A DNA stretch of 64,000 nt from Alphaproteobacteria bacterium (lineage in GTDB: Bacteria; Pseudomonadota; Alphaproteobacteria; Caulobacterales; Caulobacteraceae): positions 124,001 to 188,000 of the forward strand of contig JANYET010000014.1 in the NCBI GenBank assembly GCA_025359785.1. The letters run 5' to 3'. Under the pieces are notes generated by a model, which made no database searches, was not told where the DNA came from, and saw nothing but the letters and a program-made list of their open reading frames with translations. Both the position numbers and the translations under genes were made by a program. Positions 34,031 to 41,674 of this stretch are shown here, piece after piece. Within the stretch, counting starts at the first letter, position 1. Each line of letters begins with the position of its first letter.

Positions 34031-34036
34031 ATAATC

Positions 34037-34051
34037 TTAATAACCTGTTAA
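34037..34051 (+). promoter_or_regulatory. CtrA binding site (perfect TTAA-N7-TTAA)
   Basis: TTAA at 34037-34040, seven bases (TAACCTG), TTAA at 34048-34051. This is the full consensus of the cell-cycle master regulator CtrA of Caulobacterales, 63 bp before the DUF4402 start codon. In Caulobacter the pilin gene pilA is CtrA-activated, a parallel for the role proposed here. Confidence 0.7.
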
Positions 34052-34059
34052 TTTCTGGG

Positions 34060-34073
34060 CCAGGCTTGCCTGG
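34060..34073 (+). repeat. 14-bp inverted repeat in the fibre-gene promoter region
   Basis: CCAGGC-TT-GCCTGG, a perfect 6-bp inverted repeat with a 2-bp centre, 9 bp after the CtrA box. It could be an operator or a 5'-UTR hairpin, depending on which promoter is used. Confidence 0.5.
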
Positions 34074-34113
34074 GACATCCGTATTCCGTCAGTCGCATTC
34101 CGTGGGGATTTCA

Positions 34114-34632
34114 ATGAGCACCCGTAATATTCTGCTGGCGGCCGGTTCGGCCCTGGCCCTGTCCGCCCTGGCCACCGGCGCCTTCGCCGCCGGCAGCGTC
34201 TCGACGACGGCCACCGCCAGCGTGACGGTCCTGTCGCCGGTGACCATCGTCAAGGTCCAGGACCTGGTCTTCGGTCAGGTCGTGCGGCCGTCGAACGCCA
34301 ACACCAACACCGTGACCCTGGACACCAGCGACACCGTGACGGTCACCGGCACGGGCAACGGCTCGATGGTCGCCAGCGCCACCTCTTCGGCCAAGTTCAC
34401 CATCACCGCGCCCGCCGCGACGACCTATACGACGACCCAGGGCCTGACCTTCACCGCGGCAGGCCTGACCAACATCGGCCCCAGCCTGCCGGTGGCGCAA
34501 ACCGGCACGCTCGGCACCATCCCGGTCGGCGGCAGCCAGGGCATCACCTACGGCGGCCACTTCGACATGAACGCCTCCACCCCGGCGCAGGCCTACACCG
34601 GGACGCTCGCCGTCACCATCAACTACAACTAA
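34114..34632 (+). CDS. DUF4402 domain protein, probable major fibre subunit
   Basis: A 172-residue exported protein. The signal peptide covers about residues 1-25 (MSTRNILLAAGSALALSALA, cleavage near AFA). The mature part is almost all Thr/Ser/Val/Gly-rich beta strand and matches DUF4402 (VQDLVFGQVVRPS, VTVTGTGNG, SAKFTITAP). It ends VTINYN, with Tyr next to last, as in subunits joined by donor-strand exchange. Its own promoter region and a terminator behind it, ahead of chaperone and usher genes, suggest the abundant building block. GGGGAT precedes the ATG. That it is a pilin is inference from context. Confidence 0.82.
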   Translation: MSTRNILLAAGSALALSALATGAFAAGSVSTTATASVTVLSPVTIVKVQDLVFGQVVRPSNANTNTVTLDTSDTVTVTGTGNGSMVASATSSAKFTITAPAATTYTTTQGLTFTAAGLTNIGPSLPVAQTGTLGTIPVGGSQGITYGGHFDMNASTPAQAYTGTLAVTINYN

Positions 34633-35013
34633 GTCGGACGCGCCGATCTCGTCCCCGCGCCGGCGGGGATCCATTTCGAAGCTTAGCGGCGCGGCCGGTC
34701 CGCCGGACGCCGCGACGTTCGACCCTGCCATGGCCGCCCCGAAAGGGCGGCCATTGTTGTTTTGGCCGCGGTTGTTTTGGGCCTCGCGCGCCTGACCTTG
34801 CCGCGAGGCCGGCAAACACGCCATTAACCCTATCGCGCCATTCTGCCGACTCGCTGAAGCCCGGTCTTGGGCGTCGGGCGGCGCGGTCCTTCGCGCCGAC
34901 CGGGAACAAAGCTTGCGAGCTGGACGAACGCCGATGGATACTCCCCCCGTTCTCGTGCTGCCAGCCTCCGGGCGACGGTCGCCGGGCCACAGTTCAGCAC
35001 CGGCGTACCATCC
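34633..35013 (+). other. 381-bp intergenic region between fibre subunit and chaperone genes
   Basis: Contains the terminator at 34731-34763. A 27-codon reading frame (34934-35017) ends on the chaperone start codon, but its coding status is doubtful. I see no clear promoter for the chaperone gene; CATTAACCCTATCGCG near 34821 is AT-richer than its surroundings. Confidence 0.7.
34731..34763 (+). terminator. Rho-independent terminator after the DUF4402 gene
   Basis: A 9-bp perfect stem TGGCCGCCC / GGGCGGCCA with loop CGAAA, followed by TTGTTGTTTT. Partial read-through would make far more subunit mRNA than chaperone/usher mRNA. Confidence 0.85.
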
Positions 35014-35979
35014 ATGAGGCTGTCACCGCTTCTCACCGCGCTCGCGCTGCTCGCGACGGTGGCTGTCGGCGCCGCGATCGCCCAGCCCTCGTCAACGCCC
35101 GCGCCCACGCCCACGCCCACGCCAGCTTCGACAACCGCCGCCCCGGGCGCTCCGGTGATCATCGCCCCGGCCACGGGCGCGAACCTCAATATCTCGCCCA
35201 AGCGCGTGACCTTCGACCGCAATCATCGGTCGGGCTCGATCTACATCTTCAACCAGGGCTCCGGACCGGCGACCTTCGACATCTCGCTGGTAGACCGGGT
35301 GATGCTTCCGGACGGCCAGATCCTGGCGGTGACCGACGCCCAGGCGAAGCCTGAGACCAAGGCCATCGCGGACCGCGTCGCGTCCGCCAAGGCGATCCTG
35401 CAGGTCTCGCCGCGCCGGGTGACCCTCAGCCCGGGCCAGGGCCAGACCATTCGCCTGCGGATCGCGGGCTCGCCGGCCGATCCGAGCCTCGCGGAGATGC
35501 GCAGCCACCTGACCATCTCCACCCTGCCGCCGCGCGACAGCGGCACCACCGCCGAGGCCGCCGCCGCCAACGCCCCGCCCGGCGAACTGCGCTTCCAGAT
35601 CAACGCCCTGCTGGGGCTCAGCGTGCCGGCGATCGTGCGCCTGAACGACATCGATATCCGCGCCGGCCTCGCCAACGGCCGCGTGAGCCTGGAACGTCTG
35701 GCCGGCCCGAACAGTCCGGCCACCCCGGTGCTCAGCCTGGACCTGCTGCGCCAGGGGACGAATTCGCTGTTCGGAAATCTTGAGATCCGCGCCGCGGGAC
35801 AACCCCGGAACACGCCGCCGTTGGGCCTCGCCCGAGGCGTCGGCGTCTATACAGAGATCGATCGTCGCTCGATCCGCATCCCCCTGATCCGCGCGCCCGC
35901 GCCGGGCGAACATCTGGAGGTGACCTTCACCGACGACGACACCTCGCCGGGAAAGCTCCTTGCGAAACTCATCCTTTAG
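35014..35979 (+). CDS. Periplasmic fimbrial-type chaperone (PapD-like)
   Basis: A 321-residue exported protein: signal peptide about 1-23 (ending AAIAQ), a PTPTPTP linker, then an immunoglobulin-like chaperone fold. The first strand region reads ISPKRVTFDRNHRSGSIYIF, followed by LPDGQILAV, and the G-strand region reads LQVSPRRVTLSPGQGQTIRL, close to the PR-x-x-x-L-x-PG-x-x-Q signature of pilus chaperones. It would hold subunits in the periplasm and deliver them to the usher. The start is set by the signal peptide. The last 20 bp overlap the usher gene, so their translation is coupled. Confidence 0.82.
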   Translation: MRLSPLLTALALLATVAVGAAIAQPSSTPAPTPTPTPASTTAAPGAPVIIAPATGANLNISPKRVTFDRNHRSGSIYIFNQGSGPATFDISLVDRVMLPDGQILAVTDAQAKPETKAIADRVASAKAILQVSPRRVTLSPGQGQTIRLRIAGSPADPSLAEMRSHLTISTLPPRDSGTTAEAAAANAPPGELRFQINALLGLSVPAIVRLNDIDIRAGLANGRVSLERLAGPNSPATPVLSLDLLRQGTNSLFGNLEIRAAGQPRNTPPLGLARGVGVYTEIDRRSIRIPLIRAPAPGEHLEVTFTDDDTSPGKLLAKLIL

Positions 35980-38900
35980 ACGCGCCGCGCTCTTCGCGAC
36001 GGCCGCGGCCCAGCTCTGCGTCGGTAATCCGGCGCGGGCTCAGCCCCGGCCGCCTGACGCGATAGACGTCCTGCTGTTCGGCGCGCGCGGGCCGCCGACC
36101 GGGATAGCCAACCCCAATGGCGAGGCGATCGCCGACTTCCTCATTCGCGGCGACGGGCCGCAGGGCATGCCGCGGACATCGTCGGGGCGTGCGCGTCTGC
36201 TTCTGGTGAACACCAGCGCGGCGACCGCTCCGGCCCGATCAACCCAGGTGGCGGCAACCCAGGTGGCAGCAACCAAGGCCGCGGCAACCAAGGCGGCGGC
36301 GATGCCGCCCGGCGTGGGCCCGCGCGACCAGATCGGCGATCTGGTGCTGGCCAGCGCCGCCGCGGCGCCCGGCGGTTTCACAACGCGCTCCGGCGGCGGC
36401 GTCGCGCGCACCTTCGCCGCGCCCGATCCTCAGAGCCTGCTGCTGCTGCTGGTGCAGCTCGACGACCTGACGCTCACCGACGGCATGGCCGCCTATGGCG
36501 CGCCGGAGGATCCGCTGCTGCCGGTGGGCGAGATCAGCCGCCTGCTGGAGCTGGATATCGACGTCAGTCCCAGCACCGGCCGCATCACCGGCAGCCTCGG
36601 CGAAGCGCGCCGCGCCCTGATCATCGACCTGGCGACCAACACCGCGCGCATCGGCCCGGTGCAGGTCGGCCTGGCGCCGGGCGACGTTGTGGTCGATGCG
36701 GCCGATATCTATGTGCGCGCCTCGGTGCTGGCCAAGCTGCTGCCGCTGAAATTCGACGTCGATCCGCGCGCCCTGCAGATGCGGCTCACGGCGACCGAGC
36801 TGCTGCCGATCCAGGGGCGGCTGCAGCGCCTGGCGCGGATCCGGCAGTCGGCGCCGAACCCGAACGCCACCCAGGTCATGCGCGTCAAGGAGCCCTACCG
36901 GCTGTTCACGCCGCCGTCGCTCGACGTCGCGCTTGGCCTTGGGGCCCAGACGGTCGCGCCCCGGGCGCTGACCCGATACGACATCCGCCTGGGCGGCGAC
37001 CTGGCCTATATGGGCCTGCAGGCCTATGTCGGGTCCGACGACAGCGGCCGGGCCAGCATCGCCCGCGTCCTGCTGGAAAAGCGCTCGGTCGACGGCGATC
37101 TGCTGGGGCCGCTGCACGCCCGCGTCGTGGGCCTGGGCGACGTCTTCACCCCCGGCCTGTCGATCGGGCCCCGCAGCATCGGGGGCCGCGGCTTCCAGAT
37201 TTCCAGCGCGCCGCTGGACCAGGCCAGCGTGTTCAACCGTGTCGATCTGCGCGGCGAGCTGCCGCTGGGCAGCGATGTCGAGCTCTACGTCAACGATGTG
37301 CTGCAAGGCGCCCAGCAGCAGGCCGTGGCGGGCCAGTACGCCTTCCTGAACGTGCCCCTCACCCAGGGCATCAACGTCATCCGCCTGGTGACCTACGGTC
37401 CGCGTGGCCAGCGCGCCGAAGAGACCCGGATCATCAACGCCACCGGCGGCCTGCTGCGCGCCGGCCAGGTCACCTACGACTTCGGCGCGGTGGCGCAGGA
37501 TGAAGCGCTGATCAGGCTCAGTGACTTCAACACCTTCGTCGCCAACCGCGGGTCCGGCCGCCCGCGGGTCGTGGCGGCGGTGAACTATGGCGTCACCCAG
37601 TACCTGACCGCCACGGTGGGCGGCGCGGTCTATACCGACTACCTGGGGATCGAGCGGCAGCTCTACACCGGTGGCCTGAAGACCTCGATCGCCGGGTTCG
37701 CCACCCAGTTCGATCTGGCGGGCGACAATCACGGCGGCCAGGGCGCCTCGGCCGACATCGCCGGGCGCATCCTGGGCGCCAATACCGTGCTGCGCCATTC
37801 GGAGTACCGCGGCGGCCTGCTGGACGAGAACAACGCCGAGGCGTCGATCGACCGCCCGGTGCGCCGGCGCACCGAACTCGACATCGACCGCAATGTGCCG
37901 CTGGGCGGCGGCCGGGTGATCCCGCTGTCGGTTCGCGCGCTCCGCGACGTCTACGCCGATGGCGGCAGCGCCTGGATCGGCCAGCTGCGCGGATCGGCCT
38001 CGGTGGGCAGCGTGCTCTATTCGACGGGCCTGGAGTACGACCGCAACATCGCCGCCAGCGGCCAGACCAACGACATCCTGCGCGGTTTCGTCGGCGTCTC
38101 CACCTTCCGGAACTACGACTGGCAGGTCCGCGCGACCCTGAACTATGACGCGGTCCCCTATCTGCGGGTCAGCGGCCTGGAGGTCATCGCCGACCGGGCG
38201 ATCAGCAACACCTGGTCGGTGCGCCTGGGCGCCACGCAGCGCTTCACCGAGCCCAAGGACCTGGAACTGATCATCGGCAGCACCACGCGCACCAAGTTCG
38301 GCGATCTGGCGCTGACCGGCCAGTACGACACCTCCAACTCCAGCTGGCGGCTGGGCGCGCAGATGAACTTCGGCCTGGGCTGGAATCCGCAGGGGCACGG
38401 CTACGAACTGACCCGGTCCGGGCCCGGCTCCGGCGGTTCGGTGCTGTTCCACGCCTTCATCGACGCCAACGGCGACGGCCAGTTCGAACCCGGCGAGCGG
38501 CCGGTGGCCGGCGTCGCCTTGGAGGGGGGCGAGCTCAAGGCCAGGACCGATCTCGAAGGCCGCGCCTATCTCAGCGGGTTCGGGGCTGGCCCCACGGCGC
38601 GCCTGCTGGTGGAGATCGGCGATGTCGAGAACCAATCCGTCAAGACGCCGCCGAGAATGATCGAGTTCTCGCCGCGGCCCGGCGGCGTGACCCAGATCGA
38701 ATACCCCATGCGGCCGACCGGCGAGGTGATGGTCAACGTGCGCCTGCGCCGGCCTGATCAGGTTCCGGTCGGCCTCTCGGCGACCCGGGTGCGGTTGGTG
38801 GACGACAAGGGCGTGGTGTTCGAGGGCGTCACGGAATTCGACGGCTCGGTGAACTTCCACGACCTGCCGGCCGGCAGCTACCGCCTCGAGCTCGACAAGG

Positions 38901-39040
38901 ATCAGGCCGCGCGGCTGCGCATGCGCCTGACCGCGCCGGTCAGCGTCACAATTAGGCCGGATGGCGCGATTACGCCGGACGCCGAGGCCGAGGTTGAGTT
39001 TGAACCCCGCGCCGACGCGGAGCCCAAGGCGCCCGGATGA
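35960..39040 (+). CDS. Outer-membrane usher-like protein
   Basis: A 1026-residue exported protein beginning at TTG within the chaperone gene (GGGAAAG 5 bp upstream). Signal peptide about 1-28. Residues about 90-115 carry five-residue repeats (TQVAA, TKAAA). A soluble N-terminal region follows, including DDLTLTDGMAAYGAPEDPLL and LLELDIDVSPSTGRITGSL. Then comes a long beta-barrel region (about 320-830) with usher-like ELPLGSDVELYVNDVLQG and GQYAFLNVPLTQGINVIRLV. Near 835 it has FIDANGDGQFEPGERPVAGV, a calcium-type/SdrD-like repeat, then beta-sandwich C-terminal domains. It should secrete and assemble the DUF4402 subunits. The N terminus is unlike classical FimD/PapC. Confidence 0.8.
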   Translation: MRNSSFRRAALFATAAAQLCVGNPARAQPRPPDAIDVLLFGARGPPTGIANPNGEAIADFLIRGDGPQGMPRTSSGRARLLLVNTSAATAPARSTQVAATQVAATKAAATKAAAMPPGVGPRDQIGDLVLASAAAAPGGFTTRSGGGVARTFAAPDPQSLLLLLVQLDDLTLTDGMAAYGAPEDPLLPVGEISRLLELDIDVSPSTGRITGSLGEARRALIIDLATNTARIGPVQVGLAPGDVVVDAADIYVRASVLAKLLPLKFDVDPRALQMRLTATELLPIQGRLQRLARIRQSAPNPNATQVMRVKEPYRLFTPPSLDVALGLGAQTVAPRALTRYDIRLGGDLAYMGLQAYVGSDDSGRASIARVLLEKRSVDGDLLGPLHARVVGLGDVFTPGLSIGPRSIGGRGFQISSAPLDQASVFNRVDLRGELPLGSDVELYVNDVLQGAQQQAVAGQYAFLNVPLTQGINVIRLVTYGPRGQRAEETRIINATGGLLRAGQVTYDFGAVAQDEALIRLSDFNTFVANRGSGRPRVVAAVNYGVTQYLTATVGGAVYTDYLGIERQLYTGGLKTSIAGFATQFDLAGDNHGGQGASADIAGRILGANTVLRHSEYRGGLLDENNAEASIDRPVRRRTELDIDRNVPLGGGRVIPLSVRALRDVYADGGSAWIGQLRGSASVGSVLYSTGLEYDRNIAASGQTNDILRGFVGVSTFRNYDWQVRATLNYDAVPYLRVSGLEVIADRAISNTWSVRLGATQRFTEPKDLELIIGSTTRTKFGDLALTGQYDTSNSSWRLGAQMNFGLGWNPQGHGYELTRSGPGSGGSVLFHAFIDANGDGQFEPGERPVAGVALEGGELKARTDLEGRAYLSGFGAGPTARLLVEIGDVENQSVKTPPRMIEFSPRPGGVTQIEYPMRPTGEVMVNVRLRRPDQVPVGLSATRVRLVDDKGVVFEGVTEFDGSVNFHDLPAGSYRLELDKDQAARLRMRLTAPVSVTIRPDGAITPDAEAEVEFEPRADAEPKAPG
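36242..36301 (+). repeat. Four tandem 15-bp repeats in the usher gene
   Basis: Units acccaggtggcggca, acccaggtggcagca, accaaggccgcggca, accaaggcggcggcg, encoding TQVAA twice and TKAAA twice in a likely disordered linker after the signal peptide. Confidence 0.93.
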
Positions 39041-39141
39041 CTGGGTCCCCGACGACTGGGGGCCCGACGACTGGGCTAAGGCAACGGTTCCGGGTAGACT
39101 GGCGTTTCGATAGGGTGAGGCGTGCGCGTTCAACAGTGACC

Positions 39142-40158
39142 ATGATCAGGCTTCCCAAGCCACGGCCTGTACCGAGGAGCGCCACGGCGCTGGGGGCCGC
39201 TCTGTTGCTGCTGGCGTTGGCGAGCGGCGGCGTTGCAGCCCCGGTCTACACCATCCAGGCGACACAGAGCGCCGATCTGGGCGTGGTGACGTCGGCCATC
39301 GCCGGCGACACGGTGTTCCGCGTCGATCCTACCTCGGGCGCGGTGACCACGATCTCTGGCACGGCCACCCGCACGGCGGGCGGCACGACGCGGGCCGTCG
39401 TCACCGTCAGCTGCGCGGCCACCGATCCCGGCGACTGCACAAAAAACGTCAACGTCCGGCTTGGCCCGGTCGGCTCGGCCAGCGGGCGCGCGCGGAACCT
39501 CACGCGCCTCACCTTCACGATGGGTACGGCCACCCTGGCCGGCGGCCCGGGCGCGCCCGGCAGCGCCAGCTTCACGATCGCGCCGATTGGCCCCAATTCC
39601 TCGAAGACCTTCTTCGTGGGCGGCGACATGGGCATCGCGGGCGACGATTCCGGCCTGCCGACCGGCCTGGCGGAGTCCGACTTCTTCGCCTGGGCGGCTG
39701 AAAGCCCGACCCCGCCCACCGGCGGCGCCATCGGCCGCTTTCAGGCTCGGATCATCCGCTCGATCGCCATCGCCAAGACCTCGGACCTGGTATTCGGCCG
39801 CATCTCGAAGCCGCCCACCGGTCTGGGCACGGTGACCATCGACGCGACCACCGGGCTGCGCACCACCGCCGGCGCGCAGGGGTTCGACTCGCCCACGCCC
39901 AGCCGCGCGGCCTTCAGTGTGACCGGCGAGGGCGGCCAGACCTTCACGGTGACCGTGCCCCCGAGCTTCCAGATGACCGGGCCGCAGCCGATGACGGTCA
40001 CCCTGACCTCCTCGGCGGGCGCCTCTCCGACGCTGGGCGGCGTCCTGGGCTCACAGGGCAGTCTGACCTTCGGGGTCGGCGGCTCGGCGCCGGTGGATTC
40101 CACGACGCCGCCGGGCGACTATTCCGGCAGTTTCACGGTCACCGTCGCCTACAATTGA
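39142..40158 (+). CDS. Second, larger DUF4402 domain protein, probable minor or tip subunit
   Basis: A 338-residue exported protein. The signal peptide is about 1-33 (hydrophobic core ALGAALLLLALASGGVAA). The N-terminal half is a separate beta-rich domain with two Cys (VTVSCAATDPGDCTKN); the C-terminal half is a DUF4402 domain (KTSDLVFGRISKPP, FSVTGEGGQTFTVTVP) ending VTVAYN, again with Tyr next to last. Two-domain layout is typical of tip adhesins. A start at 39037 would overlap the usher stop (ATGA) and add 35 residues; I prefer 39142 because of the signal peptide, though it lacks a clear ribosome site. Adhesive function is inference. Confidence 0.75.
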   Translation: MIRLPKPRPVPRSATALGAALLLLALASGGVAAPVYTIQATQSADLGVVTSAIAGDTVFRVDPTSGAVTTISGTATRTAGGTTRAVVTVSCAATDPGDCTKNVNVRLGPVGSASGRARNLTRLTFTMGTATLAGGPGAPGSASFTIAPIGPNSSKTFFVGGDMGIAGDDSGLPTGLAESDFFAWAAESPTPPTGGAIGRFQARIIRSIAIAKTSDLVFGRISKPPTGLGTVTIDATTGLRTTAGAQGFDSPTPSRAAFSVTGEGGQTFTVTVPPSFQMTGPQPMTVTLTSSAGASPTLGGVLGSQGSLTFGVGGSAPVDSTTPPGDYSGSFTVTVAYN

Positions 40159-40231
40159 CCGTCTATGACCTGAGCCGCGACAAGCCGCCGCGAGCGATGT
40201 AGAAGGCGGCGAAACCGCCGGAGAAACCACG

Positions 40232-40777
40232 ATGAAGACCTTTATCGCCACTCTCGCCCTGGGCTGCGTCGCCGCGGCCGCCATGACCACCCAGGCCTTC
40301 GCCGAACTGAAGGTCGGCGCCAAGGCGCCCGACTTCACGGCGCCCGCCTTCCTGGCCGGCCAGCCCTTCACCTACAAGCTCGCCGATGCCCTGAAGAAGG
40401 GTCCGGTCGTCCTGTACTTCTTCCCCGCCGCCCACACCTCCGGCTGCAACGTCGAAGCCCACCTGTTCTCCGAGGCTGTCGACCAGTTCAAGGCCGCCCA
40501 CGCCACCGTCATCGGCGTCACGGCCGGCAAGCTGGACGAACTGGCCGCCTTCTCCACCGAAACCGAGCATTGCGGCGGAAAATTCCCGGTCGCCGCCGAT
40601 CCGGGCGCCAAGATCGCCAAGTCCTACGACTCGACCCTGATCGGCAAATCCGACTGGTCCAGCCGCACCTCCTACGTGATCGCCCAGAACGGCGACGTGG
40701 TGCACGTCTACTCGAACCTCAGCCCCAACGATCACGTCAGCCAGACCCTGAACGCCGTGAAGGCGATGAAGAAGTAA
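40232..40777 (+). CDS. Exported peroxiredoxin (AhpC/TSA family, BCP-like)
   Basis: A 181-residue thiol peroxidase. The signal peptide is about 1-24 (MKTFIATLALGCVAAAAMTT, cleavage near AFA). The active site reads YFFPAAHTSGCNVEAHLF with peroxidatic Cys72; a second Cys114 (ETEHCGGKF) could resolve it. Alphaproteobacterial peroxiredoxins of this type are often periplasmic. GGAG precedes the ATG. It lies 73 bp after the second DUF4402 gene, but there is no reason to link it to the fibre locus. Confidence 0.9.
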   Translation: MKTFIATLALGCVAAAAMTTQAFAELKVGAKAPDFTAPAFLAGQPFTYKLADALKKGPVVLYFFPAAHTSGCNVEAHLFSEAVDQFKAAHATVIGVTAGKLDELAAFSTETEHCGGKFPVAADPGAKIAKSYDSTLIGKSDWSSRTSYVIAQNGDVVHVYSNLSPNDHVSQTLNAVKAMKK

Positions 40778-40790
40778 GCAAGCGCACCCT

Positions 40791-40821
40791 CCTCTCCCCC
40801 GGCGCAGCCGAGAGGGAGAGG
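40791..40821 (+). repeat. Inverted repeat after the peroxiredoxin gene (REP-like hairpin)
   Basis: CCTCTCCC and GGGAGAGG separated by 15 bases, without a T tract. The CTCTCCC...GGGAGAG pattern is reminiscent of dispersed palindromes in GC-rich alphaproteobacteria. It may end transcription or protect the mRNA 3' end. Confidence 0.45.
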
Positions 40822-40833
40822 AGCGTCAATCGC

Positions 40834-40862
40834 TTGCTTCGGCGACGCTTTTCCCCTATCAG
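40834..40862 (+). promoter_or_regulatory. Possible promoter of rpsF-rpsR-rplI
   Basis: TTGCTT, a 17-bp spacer and TATCAG, about 140 bp before rpsF. The leader left over (about 130 bases) is long and GC-rich. Confidence 0.3.
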
Positions 40863-41001
40863 CGCGCCTCTTCACGGAGAGCGGTCTTACGCGGAACACT
40901 AAAGGGCTCGGGAAACTCCCGGTCGCCGCGCCAAAGATCCATCACGACCCGCGGGCCTTCCGCCGCCGGTCGCGCCGCCCTCCCAATGGAAGAAGGAAAC
41001 T

Positions 41002-41376
41002 ATGGCGCTCTACGAGCACGTCGTCATCTCGCGGCAGGATATCTCGCCGCAACAGGCTGAAGCCCTCAACGACACCATGAAATCTCTGATCGAAGCCGGC
41101 GGCGGGTCCGTCGCCAAGATCGAGTATTGGGGTCTTCGCAACCTGACCTATCGGATCAAAAAGAACCGCAAGGGGCACTACTCCCTGCTGGCCATCGATT
41201 CGCCGCCCGAGGCGGTGAAGGAAATGGAACGTCAGCTCTCCATCAACGAAGACGTCCTGCGGTACATGACCGTGCGCGTCGAAGAACTGGAGCTGGAACT
41301 CTCCCCGATCCTCGCCCGCCGCGATCGCGATCGCGAACGCCGCGATGACTTCCCGGCCAAGGAAGGCGCATTCTGA
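41002..41376 (+). CDS. rpsF: 30S ribosomal protein S6
   Basis: A 124-residue protein binding 16S rRNA with S18 on the platform of the small subunit. [20 protein letters not shown] and [17 protein letters not shown] are the usual S6 blocks; the charged C-terminal tail ([17 protein letters not shown]) is typical of alphaproteobacteria. AAGGAA lies 5-6 bp before the ATG. The stop shares one base with the rpsR start. Confidence 0.97.
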   Translation: MALYEHVVISRQDISPQQAEALNDTMKSLIEAGGGSVAKIEYWGLRNLTYRIKKNRKGHYSLLAIDSPPEAVKEMERQLSINEDVLRYMTVRVEELELELSPILARRDRDRERRDDFPAKEGAF

Positions 41377-41660
41377 TGACCGACGAAACCACCACCGAAG
41401 CCCAGGACACCGCCCCGGCTGGCGGCGCTGGCGGCGCTCGCCGTCCGTTCTTCCGCCGCCGCAAGGTGTGCCCGTTCTCCGGCGCAGGCGCGCCGAAGAT
41501 CGACTACAAGGACGTCAAGCTCCTGCAGCGTTACGTCTCCGAGCGCGGCAAGATCGTGCCGTCGCGGATCACCGCGGTGTCGGCCAAGAAGCAGCGTGAA
41601 CTCGCCAAGGCGATCAAGCGCGCCCGCTTCCTGGCGCTCCTGCCCTACGTTGTGAAGTAA
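41376..41660 (+). CDS. rpsR: 30S ribosomal protein S18
   Basis: A 94-residue protein pairing with S6. It contains [34 protein letters not shown] and [19 protein letters not shown], the S18 signature. The N-terminal about 20 residues ([19 protein letters not shown]) form an acidic, disordered extension not found in E. coli. It overlaps rpsF by one base, so translation is coupled. Confidence 0.97.
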   Translation: MTDETTTEAQDTAPAGGAGGARRPFFRRRKVCPFSGAGAPKIDYKDVKLLQRYVSERGKIVPSRITAVSAKKQRELAKAIKRARFLALLPYVVK

Positions 41661-41674
41661 GGGAGCCCAGGCAC

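Larger units (their letters stand above)
33712..34113 (+). other. 402-bp intergenic region upstream of the fibre locus
   Basis: Bases 33712-33990 hold nothing I can support. Bases 33991-34113 are much more AT-rich than the rest of the window and hold a candidate promoter, a CtrA box and a 14-bp palindrome, listed separately. Confidence 0.8.

Noticed and set aside
34111-34824. 237-codon minus-strand frame opposite the DUF4402 subunit gene
   Set aside because: Gly/Arg/His-rich shadow; the plus-strand gene has a ribosome site, signal peptide and family match.
36239-39133. 964-codon open frame on the minus strand opposite the usher gene
   Set aside because: It is His/Asp/Arg/Gln-rich with no signal, membrane or family features and is a mirror of a GC-rich gene; the plus-strand usher has a signal peptide, domains and operon context.
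40863-41001. S6:S18-binding mRNA leader upstream of rpsF
   Set aside because: The leader is GC-rich with CCG and GGC elements, but I could not fold a convincing match to the known motif by eye.
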